From Phoronis australis (taxonomy: Eukaryota; Phoronida; Phoronidae): 45,522 nt of DNA. Where the stretch lies: positions 55,408 to 100,929 of the forward strand of contig NMRA01000207.1 of the NCBI GenBank assembly GCA_002633005.1, in the 5' to 3' direction. This document shows positions 12,101 through 22,009 of this stretch, one piece after another. Under the pieces are notes generated by a model. The model made no database searches and had not been told where the DNA came from. It saw nothing but the letters and a program-made list of their open reading frames with translations. Made by a program: the position numbers and the translations under genes. Positions within the stretch are counted from its first letter, which is position 1, and each line of letters starts with the position of its first letter.

Positions 12101-13191
12101 TATGGTTTCTTGTATGATCTTTGTTAAGCTGGCTAGATAGTTGTCTTTATTGAATGCTCTGCTGATATTTACCAGGTTGTGACACCAGGGGTCACTGCTT
12201 GTGTTTGCATATTGTAGGTACTTGACGTGCTGTGCATGATCAATCAGATTTCAGAAGCAGGTTATAGAAGAGGTGACGTGGAGACTGCACTGCTCCTGTT
12301 GGACTGTGATGAAACCAAGGTAATGAGGCATATAGTTACTTGCAGACATTTACCGCTTCTCCATCCTGACAACAGGAGGCGCCATACAACCAGGGGTCTG
12401 TTTCATGCAAATTGAGTCATGAATTGAGCCAGAATCTCCATCGTGTTCTCCTTACAACTATTTGTGAAAAGTGATCAAACCTCATCTTGACAGGAAATGG
12501 TTCTCTGAAAATATACCCTTAGCTAGGAGTTACTCCGATATTTTTCATAAAGTATCTTTAAACTTTGTTGTGCTAACAATTACACTGCAAAACTTTATTC
12601 AGTAATTGTGAAGTGGAGTGTAAGTCAAAATTTGTGATGATGTCAATTTTCAGGATGATGTTGCCCATTTGTGTAGTTGCATGTGTGTCGACTGTCCTGG
12701 TTTTGGGCCAAAATAAGTATTACAACTTAGGTAACAAATGCTTTGGCACCAATCGATGTCATGTTTACAATAGGTACACATGTCGTGGACTCATGTGTAC
12801 GCTAAATATGACATTGATTGTTGCCAATGAAGTCACTTGCTATGTACCATCGTCGTCTTGCAATGCGCGTAAAAATCAAGCATGCGACATTCGTTATATG
12901 AGTATAACAGCAACACACAGAAGCTTGGTTGCTCACTTCACTTGCATTCAAAATCGTCGGTAGCAAGTGTGTGGTTGGAGGTCGTGCTTCGTGGCAAGTT
13001 TGTGTCACCCCTTGAGTGTACAGAATGTAACTCTACACTATAGCTGTGCTGTCTCGTTTTTACAGACCACTCACTATCTTGAAGCGCTGGTGCAACTGAG
13101 AAATATGGGCTTTCAAGACAACAAAATCACCGAGGCTCTGGTTGAGTCAGACTTAGATGTTGACCAGGCACTGGACTATCTTACTGCTTAG
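3189..13191 (+). CDS. UBAP1: Ubiquitin-associated protein 1 (UBAP1), ESCRT-I subunit, seven coding exons
   Basis: Coding exons: 3189-3222, 4378-4445, 5218-5274, 5974-7110, 11103-11279, 12218-12319 and 13066-13191. All introns are GT-AG and all phases agree, giving 566 residues (human UBAP1 is 502). UBAP1 is a subunit of an endosomal ESCRT-I complex that sorts ubiquitinated cargo. Seen: an N-terminal UMA-type stretch (VDGVPFKI, LPHGFALP, residues about 20-50), then YDFSLETQVLEWAE at the start of exon 4, and the conserved blocks NSILTP and DPFETAELNTIDELAEL (DPF at about 200). A long Ser/Pro-rich linker holds PIPAPR (289-294), PPSY (336-339) and PPPY (391-394). The last three exons (residues 433-566) form the SOUBA domain, with UBA-like MGFPQDSV and MGFQDNKI turns. 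The start is the ATG 14 bases into the first coding exon. The first exon ends in one base and the next begins with two, so only the donor at 3223 (not GTAAGT at 3227) keeps frame. Identity is secure; expression is not shown. Confidence 0.93.
7327..7410. repeat. 43-bp tandem duplication in UBAP1 intron 4
   Basis: Two near-identical 41-bp stretches (7327-7367 and 7370-7410) start 43 bp apart and differ at one base (GGTCTT versus GATCTT). They lie just after the donor of the long intron. This looks like a recent local slippage duplication. Confidence 0.9.
8225..8236 (+). other. Candidate 12-nt UBAP1 microexon
   Basis: Twelve bases reading Ser-Thr-Ser-Glu lie between a strong acceptor (a T-rich tract ending TTTTGCAG at 8224) and a donor-like GTAAAT at 8237. 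They sit inside the 4-kb phase-0 intron 4, so inclusion would add four residues in frame directly after SSDQ at the end of exon 4. This rests on splice-site appearance and frame only. Short matches of this kind also occur by chance in AT-rich introns. Confidence 0.3.
10927..11012. repeat. Perfect 43-bp tandem duplication in UBAP1 intron 4
   Basis: Units 10927-10969 and 10970-11012 are identical 43-mers in direct contact (beginning CATTTGACAAACACC). They lie about 90 bp before the acceptor of exon 5. Perfect identity suggests a very recent duplication, or possibly an assembly error. Confidence 0.93.
11824..12014. repeat. 21-bp-period repeat array in UBAP1 intron 5
   Basis: A degenerate tandem array has a unit close to GAGATATTGCATTACACTAGT. 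CTAG landmarks fall at 11831, 11873, 11894, 11915 and 11936, all multiples of 21 apart. Related units continue weakly near 12065-12105. Because 21 is divisible by three, one frame stays open for 72 codons as a seven-residue repeat, but nothing supports translation. Confidence 0.85.
12637..12963 (+). CDS. Possible intron-nested small secreted cysteine-rich protein
   Basis: This 108-codon ORF lies wholly inside UBAP1 intron 6 on the same strand. It begins MMSIFRMMLPICVV, a short basic start followed by a hydrophobic core to about residue 23, with a plausible signal-peptidase site after Gly24 (VLVLG|Q). The predicted mature part is 84 residues with eight cysteines spaced C-x5-C-x7-C-x4-C-x13-C-x6-C-x7-C-x19-C and one NMT glycosylation sequon. 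An even cysteine number, a signal peptide and an ordinary-looking codon mix favour a real gene. It cannot be a UBAP1 exon: from the nearest acceptor-like site (CAG ending at 12653), phase-0 reading hits a stop in about 20 codons. No family is recognised. An upstream exon or a decayed gene is possible, and no poly(A) signal was assigned. Confidence 0.4.
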   Translation: MMSIFRMMLPICVVACVSTVLVLGQNKYYNLGNKCFGTNRCHVYNRYTCRGLMCTLNMTLIVANEVTCYVPSSSCNARKNQACDIRYMSITATHRSLVAHFTCIQNRR

Positions 13192-15097
13192 GCTGTGTGT
13201 GTGCCAAAGGTCAAGGGTCAATCCAAGCAATGTGACTGCTGTTCGGAGTGTTCATGGTTTGACGTTTGTCTGGTCAAATTATAAGATGCAGTCGACGCAA
13301 CAATCGTTCTATTTTGACCGCGAGAAGCTACGGCAACCATCTTTGGATGGTCTCATATCTGCTACATGTATGTGTCTAGTGTTTTGCAGAAATCGCTAGA
13401 CAGCTTTGCAGTGTGGAGGAAGTGGTCTTTCTCGAAGATAACCAAGTGTGCACGTGAGTTTTCATTCCTTGGTCAGGCAGCTTAAAGCTGTAGTTTTGTT
13501 CAGCCTTTGACGGTATGAAAATTACAAGGACATTGTTAGCGACATGCCCAACATCCCAGCTTGCAGTTCCGAAATTCGGCTCTCACACAAGTTGATGACT
13601 AAAAATGTTGTTAGGCCAATTCTCTGTGTTGCGGCACCCATACTACAAAAAGGCTATTGGTATGTTTTTGCGCGACGGTACTCAGCTTTTAGGAGTTTCA
13701 ACGAGAACACATTTGACCTTGAGTTTCGGATGAATACAACTAACGGATTGTTCTGAGATGCTAATGTAACTATTTTAATGCATGCATTTTAAAATTCCAG
13801 CCAATCATGGCGTAGTAAATGTAATCACTCCTATCATCCTCTATCTGGTAACAAAAGCAGGAATTTGGTCCTTGATGAGCTTGGAACTTAAGGCAGATCA
13901 GCGATTTGCGGAGAACGAATAAGGAAAAGTGGCTTGTAGGATACTAAAGCATGTTGTAGACGTCATTGTCAGTTGGACGCAGTTCAGAAAGTCAGTACAT
14001 GCTGAAAGTGAGATAAATTGACCTACATAATATTATGTCCTTAGTTGGTGTGTCATATGAGCTATGCTAACAATGCCTCATTTGCCGCCATATGACATCA
14101 GAGGTTATCTATCCACTTTGACCTCTTAGTTATTTTGCCTTGTCAAAGTCTGTCACCAGATGATGGACATTGTCTTTCATCCAGGTGAAGTACTAGGGGC
14201 AATCGCACAAAGTCCGTCATCGTTTGTTACCTGTTGCTGTGGTTTTGGCTTAAAGCAGAGATTCCTCAGTACTTTTAACCAAACCTGTGTTTCTTAGTAA
14301 AGGCTTGTTTGAAGGGATGGCATTAAAAGTGCCTTTCAACACTCCTTTTGATACAAAAAAATTTGAGTTAGACCTATTACCAAGTTCATGAAATCAGTCT
14401 CATATTGTCTCTTAGTCAAAATATGTGTGATTTATGGGCCTGGAAGGTTATAGCAGTTTGTTTAGGCTTGACATTAAGCCGTACTAGTTGCCTTGGCATG
14501 GCCTGGCATTTTATTTGCCTGAGAGTTTGGTTTCGAGGAATAATGAACCGTCAGTTCCTTGAAAGACCAAAAAAATCTCTTCTCATCGAAGTGAGTAACA
14601 TGTCAGGCTAGTTGCATAGCTTTAAATGTGTTTGCTGCCAGTTTAAGACTGGCAGATATTATTGCACTTGACATTAAGTTACTCTATGTTTATAGGCAAC
14701 TGTATGGTAATGCTGGTGAGATAAGAATCACAACTTGCAGTAAAACTGTATGCACCTGAATTCATTGTAATATTGATGAGGATAGTATATGAACACCTTA
14801 TGATTTACATCCTGTATGTGGTTATCAAGACTGCCTGGGAAACGTGGTTGAGGAAGGTGATAAGTACAAATCTGTGTAAGGGTTTGATCACGGGGGTTTG
14901 GGGATGGGGTATTGCTGAATCAAATTTTCCCAGGTTCAATTATATGTTTCTATGTGAAATTAAACTGGTTACCATAGTGATTGTGATAATTGTTATTATT
15001 TATTTCAAACAAATGTGCATTTTTGTGGTGAAAGTTAATGCCGGACACGTGTGCGTTATGACGTCGTGTAGGTAGGTGAACATAAGGCAAATAATAC
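13192..15097. other. UBAP1 3' UTR and intergenic sequence
   Basis: The UBAP1 3' UTR starts here. No canonical AATAAA is seen close to the stop. An ATTAAA variant at 14322-14327 is one possible poly(A) signal, but its distance makes it uncertain. No other gene, RNA or clear mobile element was recognised. Confidence 0.45.
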
Positions 15098-15958
15098 GAA
15101 TCTTGAGTGGTGCAGAGGTTCCAGTCACACCTGGTTCCTGTGTACACCAATGGACCTTTGCAATCTGCCTTGTGATAGTTCCGTGTAACCAGGATGGACA
15201 TAAATACATCAGGTAAAATCGGGACTTCAAAGATTCCAGGCTATACATCGTTGTTAACGTTCTAAACAGGAAACATTGTAACTAGGTTAGATTGGTGCAG
15301 ATAAGACACAGGGCTTGAGGACAGTCTCTACCCTACAGAGGCGCCCCTCTCCTGATCGGCTTTATCGTTTAACTTGTTAGGCGCAGCAGAACACTGAACA
15401 GTTGAATGAACCTTAGTTTGGGTCAGGCGGACCTCGTGCTGCTACGTCACAAAGTACGTGATGAATTTATTAAAGGACACGTTGTATGTTTCACTGTGGT
15501 ATTTAATGACGCAAAAATAAATCAGACTAACGTGAATTACTCGTTTATCAGTCTACTTTCTTGTCCATTCATGTGGCCCATTACACCAGTGTCGAGGCGT
15601 CAATGATTTGGTGAGTGGTTGTCACTCGGCATAGTTTTAATGTAGACGGTTAGTCGGTTTTCCTTATTATTAAACTAAAACCTCATCTTCACTCTGGTAG
15701 TGCTCTACACAGTTTTAACACAACTTTTCACACAAATCTCCAGATATCAAATAAGTCCATTACGTATTCACCCATGTTTACGTTCCGTCGTCTACTGCTC
15801 TTGTGTTATGTCTACACGTTATTCGAGAGGCACTGTAATGTAGAAAAAGTTTCAGATGGTGATTAATACGAACATTGTTCTTAAATTTAAATGATTTCAT
15901 GCTCACCGAATTCTGTTGCCACATTTTGACAGTTGGACTTTCTTAAGTTTGAAACACG

Positions 15959-16196
15959 CATGCGCGCACCCAGCCTTCAATATGGGGGTCTCGAATTCCT
16001 GGCGATGTGGACCTTTTAGGCTACCAACAAAAAAATGGGTAGACTAAATAAGAAAAACAGCACCCCGATCGGAGCTGGACTTTTATCTCGTTTTCTCGGA
16101 CTTTTTGTTTCTCTGAGGCTGACCTTTTTGCTCACTTCGCCAAATGGGGGGGGGCTCATTCGAGCCCCCCAACCTGGCTTCCTGGGTGCGCGCATG
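15959..16196. mobile_element. MITE-like element, copy A (within duplication copy 1)
   Basis: This 238-bp non-coding element is bounded by 15-bp perfect terminal inverted repeats, CATGCGCGCACCCAG at the left and its reverse complement at the right. The right half holds a G-run/C-run hairpin around GCTCATTCGAGC. Flanks ACACG and ATACG may be a decayed 5-bp target-site duplication. It matches the elements at 17380 and 21760. The transposase superfamily is not assigned. Confidence 0.8.
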
Positions 16197-16450
16197 ATAC
16201 GTATCCTGTGAAACTGGTAAATTTTGAAAATGACGTTTTTCATGTCTCGGGTACTTGTTTGGGAATAAAGGGGCCCCGAAGTCAACTCTCTACTCGATGT
16301 CATGTCCATGTGTACGTTGATACTTAATTTTGATTTGAAAATGTACCAATGACACGCTACGAGAAAATTTACAAATTAGTAATCGAATCGGACATTAATG
16401 GTCATATCTCCAGTCCGAGTTCGAAGATAATTATACCATAAACTATCTAC

Positions 16451-16524
16451 CTTATTTTTTATTTGCTCTTCTGTCAAATCTTCTGAATTCTCCACACTGA
16501 ATTCGACGTCGAAATTCCCGAACT
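16451..16524 (-). pseudogene. Partial duplicate of an ADF-H exon cut at the N
   Basis: This is the 3' part of the exon found complete at 17851-17992. On the - strand it reads from FGNFDVEF through EEQIKNK to a GTAGAT donor. The 5' part of the exon is missing because the sequence stops at the N at 16525. One residue differs from the complete copy (E for Q in DVQF). It is more likely an assembly duplicate than a real gene fragment. Confidence 0.75.
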
Positions 16525-16525
16525 N

Positions 16526-17924
16526 GAATCTTGAGTGGTGCAGAGGTTCCAGTCACACCTGGTTCCTGTGTACACCAATGGACCTTTGCAATCTGCCTTG
16601 TGATAGTTCCGTGTAACCAGGATGGACATAAATACATCAGGTAAAATCGGGACTTCAAAGATTCCAGGCTATACATCGTTGTTAACGTTCTAAACAGGAA
16701 ACATTGTAACTAGGTTAGATTGGTGCAGATAAGACACAGGGCTTGAGGACAGTCTCTACCCTACAGAGGCGCCCCTCTCCTGATCGGCTTTATCGTTTAA
16801 CTTGTTAGGCGCAGCAGAACACTGAACAGTTGAATGAACCTTAGTTTGGGTCAGGCGGACCTCGTGCTGCTACGTCACACAGTACGTGATGAATTTATTA
16901 AACGACACGTTGTATGTTTCACTGTGGTATTTAATGACGCAAAAATAAATCAGACTAACGTGAATTACTCGTTTATCAGTCTACTTTCTTGTCCATTCAT
17001 GTGGCCAGTGTTGAGGCGTCAATGATTTGGTGATTAGTTGTCACTCGGCATAGTTTTTATGTAGACGGTTAGTCGGTTTTCCTCATTAGTAAACTGAAAA
17101 CCGCATCTTCACTCTGGTAGTGCTCTACACAGTTTTAACACAACTTTTCACACAAATCTCCAGATATCAAATAAGTCCATTACGTATTCACCCATGTTTA
17201 CGTTCCGTCGTCTACTGTTCTTGTGTTATGTCTACTCGTTATTCGAGAGGCACTGTAATGTAGAAAAAGTTTCAGATGGTGATTAATACGAACATTGTTC
17301 TTAAATTTAAATGATTTCATGCTCACCGAATTCTGTTGCCACATTTTTGACAGTTGGACTTTCTTAAGTTTGAAACACGCATGCACGCACCCAGCCTTCA
17401 ATATGGGTGTCTCGAATTCCTGGCGATGTGGACCTTTTGGGCTACCATCAAAAAAGTGGGTCGACTAAAAATGAAAAATAGCATACCGATCGGAGCTGCC
17501 TTGTGAATTGTGCGTTTGTGGACTTTTATTTCGTTTTCTCGGACTTTTTGTTTCTCTGAGGCTGACCTTTTTGCCCACTTCGCCAAATGGGGGCTCATTC
17601 GAGCCCCCCAACCCGGCCTCCCTGGGTGCGCGCATGATACGTATCCTGTGAAACTGGCAAATTTTGAAAATGCCGTTTTTCATGTCTTGGGTACTTGTTT
17701 GGGAATAAAGGGGCCCCGAAGTCAACTCTATTCGATGTCATGTCCATGTGTACGTTGATACTTAATTTTGATTTGAAAATTTGTAATCGAATCGGACATT
17801 AATGGTCATATCTCCAGTCCGAGTTCGATGATAATTAAACCATAAACTACCTTATTTTTTATTTGCTCTTCTGTCAAATCTTCTGAATTCTCCACACTGA
17901 ATTGGACGTCGAAATTCCCGAACT
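16526..17924. repeat. 1.4-kb direct duplication, copy 2
   Basis: The second copy of the 15098-16524 block is 1399 bp. It continues into unique sequence that completes the ADF-H exon, so this copy appears to be the properly joined one. It contains MITE copy B. Confidence 0.9.
17380..17636. mobile_element. MITE-like element, copy B (within duplication copy 2)
   Basis: This 257-bp counterpart of copy A sits at the same relative position. Its left terminal repeat carries one change (CATGCACGCACCCAG). It has a short internal stretch (GAATTGTGCGTTTG region near 17505) that copy A lacks. It is best read as an allele or duplicate of the same insertion, not an independent one. Confidence 0.8.
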
Positions 17925-18970
17925 GGTTCTTAATATCATCATGAACGCGTACATAGTGCATCTTCTTTGAGCTTAATACACGACGACCAATCCTGAAAAA
18001 GCAGTGGCAATACAATTCACGTCATTTTCGTGANNNNNNNNNNNCCCCCCCCCCCCATACACACACACACACACATACACACACAGGCACGCACACACAC
18101 ACACACATTCCAAATCGTCTACTACTTTGTAATCTACTGGTATTCTACGATTAGAACGTCGATAGAAATTTTAGAGCGTACATGTATATGTCCGATTTTC
18201 TAGTTCGGCTCAACAAGTCGCGTATATCTATTTTGGACGATTTTTGCACGTTCCGATCATCAACGCGTCGTGCGAATGTGTAGCCATGCCTTAGCGCCGT
18301 GTCGGATCTCTGATTCTTCTTCTATTCAGTCTGTAGGGGTGCAGTAACCAAGCAAAATGTAGTGGGCCATGTACACCCTTAGGCCTACTATGGTTAGAAA
18401 TGATTTCTTGGTTTGGCCTTCAAGATCGGACAGTTGTTCTTTACTACATGTAACTCGAGGCCGCGTAGCTATATTCGGTGCATTGGATCAGCACTTACTT
18501 CATCACGTACAGCCTCGAGAAATTTGCCGTCAATCCTCTCCAAGCCTATGAATCACATGTAACACATGTAATTAAGAAACTGGGACCAAAATACGGTTAA
18601 TGATCTGATTTTTTCACTGACAGTGGATCGATTCTTGCCGTGAACGTACTGTCAGTCACGCCTACTTAACTCGAACTTGGCTGATATTTGTTAAAAATAG
18701 AGGCAATGTTCGTACTTACCAATGTATGTATACAAATATCATTTTGCCTTCGACAGGTAACCTTAGGAAGGCATACATCACTTGGCCGTCGTCAAGGTGA
18801 ATCATAAGATCTTTCAAGGTGCCCTCTGGCGGCTTGCGATACCGCACCACGTGAATCGATTTGTAGTCGGTGAATGTCACGTGGCCACAAAGAACGTACG
18901 ATGGTCCTTTGCCGGTGCGAATCTCTTGTATGGCTTTGTCAAATGCGCTCTTATCAGTAATCGAAACCAT
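17851..18970 (-). CDS. ADF-homology actin-binding protein, coactosin/Abp1-like (3' end not found)
   Basis: Coding exons on the - strand are 18970-18720 and 17992-17851. The first ends with TG and the second starts with G, restoring Trp84 across a GTAAGT...CAG intron, to give 131 residues ending in phase 0 before a GTAGTT donor. The product matches the ADF-H fold: LDDGQVMYAFLRL (residues 59-71) corresponds to the central strand and IHWIG (82-86) to the ITWIG/INWTG motif of coactosin and Abp1/drebrin-like proteins. EEQIKNK (125-131) matches the C-terminal helix. Such domains bind F-actin in the cytoplasm. The expected last residues (a GA[NS]Y-type tail) were not located. If the donor were skipped, reading would end at 17806 with an unlike tail. 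The ATG lies two bases after an acceptor (CAG at 18973-18975), so the 5' UTR is split. Coactosin and Abp1 N-termini cannot be told apart here. Confidence 0.78.
18034..18044. other. Assembly gap (11 N)
   Basis: Eleven unknown bases lie in the intron between the two ADF-H exons, immediately before a C homopolymer. Sequence length and content here are unreliable. Confidence 0.99.
18045..18108. repeat. Poly-C plus (CA)n microsatellite
   Basis: A 12-base C run is followed by an interrupted CA dinucleotide tract. It borders the N gap and probably caused it. Confidence 0.95.
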
Positions 18971-19792
18971 GTCTGAAACTTGAAAAGGTTAAATACCTGT
19001 TGACAAAGTTCTTACAGTTGACATACCGTGTGGCTTTTGAGCCATTCACGATCAGTGGTGATCGTTTGCTCGAACGACTAACCGGCCGATAATGTGTGTG
19101 AGCAGCTAACGTTACTAACAGTCCATCCGAAAGAAAAAGACTGGACAAATTCGTGTCTTTCCGTTGTCGACAAAATTTTAGCAAAAATCAAGTGCATGGA
19201 AATGTAAACACGTGCCTTTCAATCAAGACCTTAGGAAACCGTGCCGTTCAGTGATATCTTGTAGTTTTGGTTGGACGATACTTCTCTACATCAACGGGAA
19301 AACTAGGTGTCGTCGTCCGCACTTGATATCACTAAGTGCTATTGTGTTGTAGATGGCAGTTATCGCATCAGCGATGTGCTATAAAATGCTGGCTGAAATA
19401 AATTGAAATGTCAAGGACAGAAACTGTTTTTTTAAACGTGTTTGGCTTCTGAAATTTAATTCCTCGTGAAAAGTCGGTGTAGGGTACGTCCTTCCTTAGC
19501 GGAACAAATACGACTACAAATTAGCCAAAACGCTGCAATATGCTTTTATTTGCTGACAACAGTTTTGAGTCAGTGAGTAAAGACTGGGCTTGGCACTTAA
19601 CGAAAGAAATAATGATACTATCAGGCCTCTGAAAACCGGTGTCGTCTGGAATACCAAGGACCAGTGCTGTAGTGGGGCGTAGGCGCACGTAGGTGCAGAC
19701 AACCACCTTTTGGCATTTGAACGTAGCGTCTACGCACCGTAAATTACGTTCAGTGCTCAAGGTAATACGATGGGCTTTGGGCGCCTACTTAC

Positions 19793-19947
19793 CTCTTATT
19801 TTTTCCACTACAGCACTGCCTAGGACGAAGGGGCGGAGTCCGGACGGACTAAACGGGAGTAATGAGCGCACTGAGCAGTAGTGGCGGAGGATTAGAACCA
19901 GTGACACTGTAGAAACGCATATTAATGTCTATCTTCATCCTATATAA
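19793..19947 (-). promoter_or_regulatory. Candidate ADF-H promoter and 5' UTR exon
   Basis: On the - strand a TATA-like CTTATATAGG (about 19938-19947) is followed roughly 150 bp later by a good donor, GAG|GTAAGT (exon end at 19793, donor 19792-19787). Splicing from here to the acceptor at 18973-18975 would give the ADF-H mRNA a non-coding first exon starting near 19910. The TATA sequence also reads TATATAAG on the + strand, so direction is ambiguous. Confidence 0.3.
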
Positions 19948-20946
19948 GGCGTCTTTTCAAAGAAAATTGTTCACTCAAGTGTTTCACTCAGAGGCGCATG
20001 CTCCTATTCGCTTATACGCACAGCTGAGGATGTCCTTTGCATTGTCGCTTACCCTGTGAATACAGGGACACGTATTGTCCTCGGCTGTAGCGCATACTCT
20101 TTCCCCGTTTTGCGCCACTTGGATTGACACTAAGCGGATTTCCTATTGCTCAGTTAACCTTCCTACTGAAACCAGAGAAAATGGTAGGCCTAACAGTTTT
20201 TGTACAGAAGTAACTACGCGTCTAAAATAAAGGTGCAAACTAAATACACGGCCAACGTGTACATGCAATAGGTATATCTGGACAATTGTTAAAGCGCACA
20301 CCGCGTCATAGTCACAAAATTTTTTCATTGACGCATGCGCACTGTTTACTTCGCTGGTAAAAATGGACAGAAACTAACTTAATATATACATGTAGGTACT
20401 GCGAAGTGACCCAATTAAGACCTGATGCCGTGTGGGTCAATTCACCCGTACCCACATGTTTGTCTAAAATGTTCCCTGCGTCTATAGGCGCACTGTGCGA
20501 GCACATATCATTCCATATTCCACAACCAAAATAGCTGGGAATGAATTAATGGGATCCAGAGTATCACACACACGCAAAAGTGTGCCTGCAATACTCGAAA
20601 AAGATGCAACCGTAAGTTCGAATATAGCGCGCAAGAGTCTAAAGACGCGCTCGTCATCGGTATTTAGCTTGCCATACAAGCACTGTGGCGCGAAGGTTAT
20701 TTCAGATTCTACAGAGTTGTCTGTTTGTTTGGACCGGGGTTAGTTATGCTAAACTTGCCTGCTGAACTGATCGAAACGTCATCAATACGGCTTCCTCTCA
20801 AGTGCAAGTGTTATTGCACACGTTTCGTAGGAGTAACTTTTCAATGTGGCTAGTTATCCCGCATTATTTTACGCAAGGCATACTGGGAGCAGGTGACCTA
20901 TCGCAAGCTCCGCCCCCTTGCGTAATGTCGACTAACAAACAATAAA

Positions 20947-20982
20947 TTTTACCCGGCAACGCGTTGTTTGTCGGGTAAAATG
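20947..20982 (+). promoter_or_regulatory. Hairpin immediately before an ATG
   Basis: TTTTACCCG (20947-20955) and its exact reverse complement CGGGTAAAA (20972-20980) flank a loop that can extend the stem with CAAC/GTTG. The last A of the stem is the A of ATGGCGGCTTGG (ATG at 20980-20982), which opens a 25-codon frame ending in TAG. A donor-like GTGTGT follows eight codons in. This could be a first exon with a leader hairpin or a chance palindrome. Confidence 0.3.
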
Positions 20983-21759
20983 GCGGCTTGGAAACGAAGG
21001 TGTGTCAATAACGCTGCGTTCTACGGTCAGTTAAGCCGTCACTCAAAATCCTGGCGATAGGTACGGCAACGTGCGACAAATTCTGTGTCGCTCTGGTTCC
21101 AGTTACCAATGTACAGATATTTGATTCATTTCAATTGAAACGGTAGGCTACCGTCCAGAGAAAATTAAACTGTTTAGTATCGATTGTTAAACTGTCAGGT
21201 ATTGAAAGGCACGCTTTTTCAGCTAGTGATGTTTGATGACGCAGTTCTGTGCGGCAGTCGAAGTCGGGCAAGCTCCCATACGCTGTCTTGTCGCTCGAGA
21301 AAAATGGACACTTTTTCGGTCGGAGCCTTGACGATAGCTGACTCCAATACGCCCGCGTCACTGTCGCATAAATATTGACTGTGCGCCAATGAATTCAGTT
21401 AAGAGTTGAGCAATGCCAATAAAACAGGCCGATTTGCCTACATATGTTTGTTGACTGTGACCTGTTGACTGGGTTTGCATGTTCTAGATAACAGAAAACG
21501 AGTCCTGTCATATAGCATAGGCAAAGAATGAAAGGCCTCGTTCTATTTTCATTTTCAGTGAGCCACACAAAACACAGGACGAAATGCAGCTTTGGGCCAA
21601 CTGGCGCATCAAAGTTTATCACGCCCTATCCTGCCACGAAAATGTTACCACGCAGTCGTGTAACTCAACCGGCAATGCGCCTTACTTTGAATTATTAGTG
21701 ACCAAATTTAAACAGCAAACTCTAGGCTTATGTCAGTGACACGATGATCTAGCACATAG

Positions 21760-22009
21760 CATGCGCGTACCCAGCCTAAAATATGGGGGCTCCAATTTTT
21801 GAGAATGTGGACCTTTAGCCAAGATTCACGGAGTACGTTCAGAACTATGAATAGTGCATTCGCCGAATTTTAGTAAGTCCTGCCTTTTTAGAGGTCGTTT
21901 GTCGCATTTTCTACTTTTTCGGAGGTTTTGTCTCTCTGATGCGAACCATTTTGCCCTCTTCGCCAAATGGGGGGCTCGTTCGAGACCCCCTCCCCCGGGT
22001 ACGAGCATG
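21760..22009. mobile_element. MITE-like element, copy C, with 5-bp target-site duplication
   Basis: This 250-bp relative of copies A and B has diverged termini, CATGCGCGTACCCAG and CCGGGTACGAGCATG, and the same G-run/C-run hairpin. It is directly flanked by CATAG on both sides (21755-21759 and 22010-22014), a 5-bp target-site duplication that fixes both ends. It has no coding capacity and so depended on a transposase elsewhere. Confidence 0.8.

Larger units (their letters stand above)
15098..16524. repeat. 1.4-kb direct duplication, copy 1
   Basis: This 1427-bp block starts GAATCTTGAGTGG and ends CCCGAACT directly before a single N at 16525. The next block (16526-17924) repeats it with scattered substitutions and small indels, including a short insertion near 17505 and a longer C/G run at 16146-16154. 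The right end cuts through the middle of an ADF-H exon. The pattern fits two alleles placed in tandem by an assembler, though a true tandem duplication is not excluded. Confidence 0.9.

Noticed and set aside
12654-12720. Acceptor-like CAG as an alternative UBAP1 exon inside intron 6
   Set aside because: Phase-0 reading from 12654 reaches a stop within about 20 codons, and the downstream SOUBA exon joins cleanly without it.
15406-17025. Similar 63-66-codon + strand ORFs repeated in both copies of the duplication
   Set aside because: Their conservation reflects the near-identity of the two copies; no domain or splice support.
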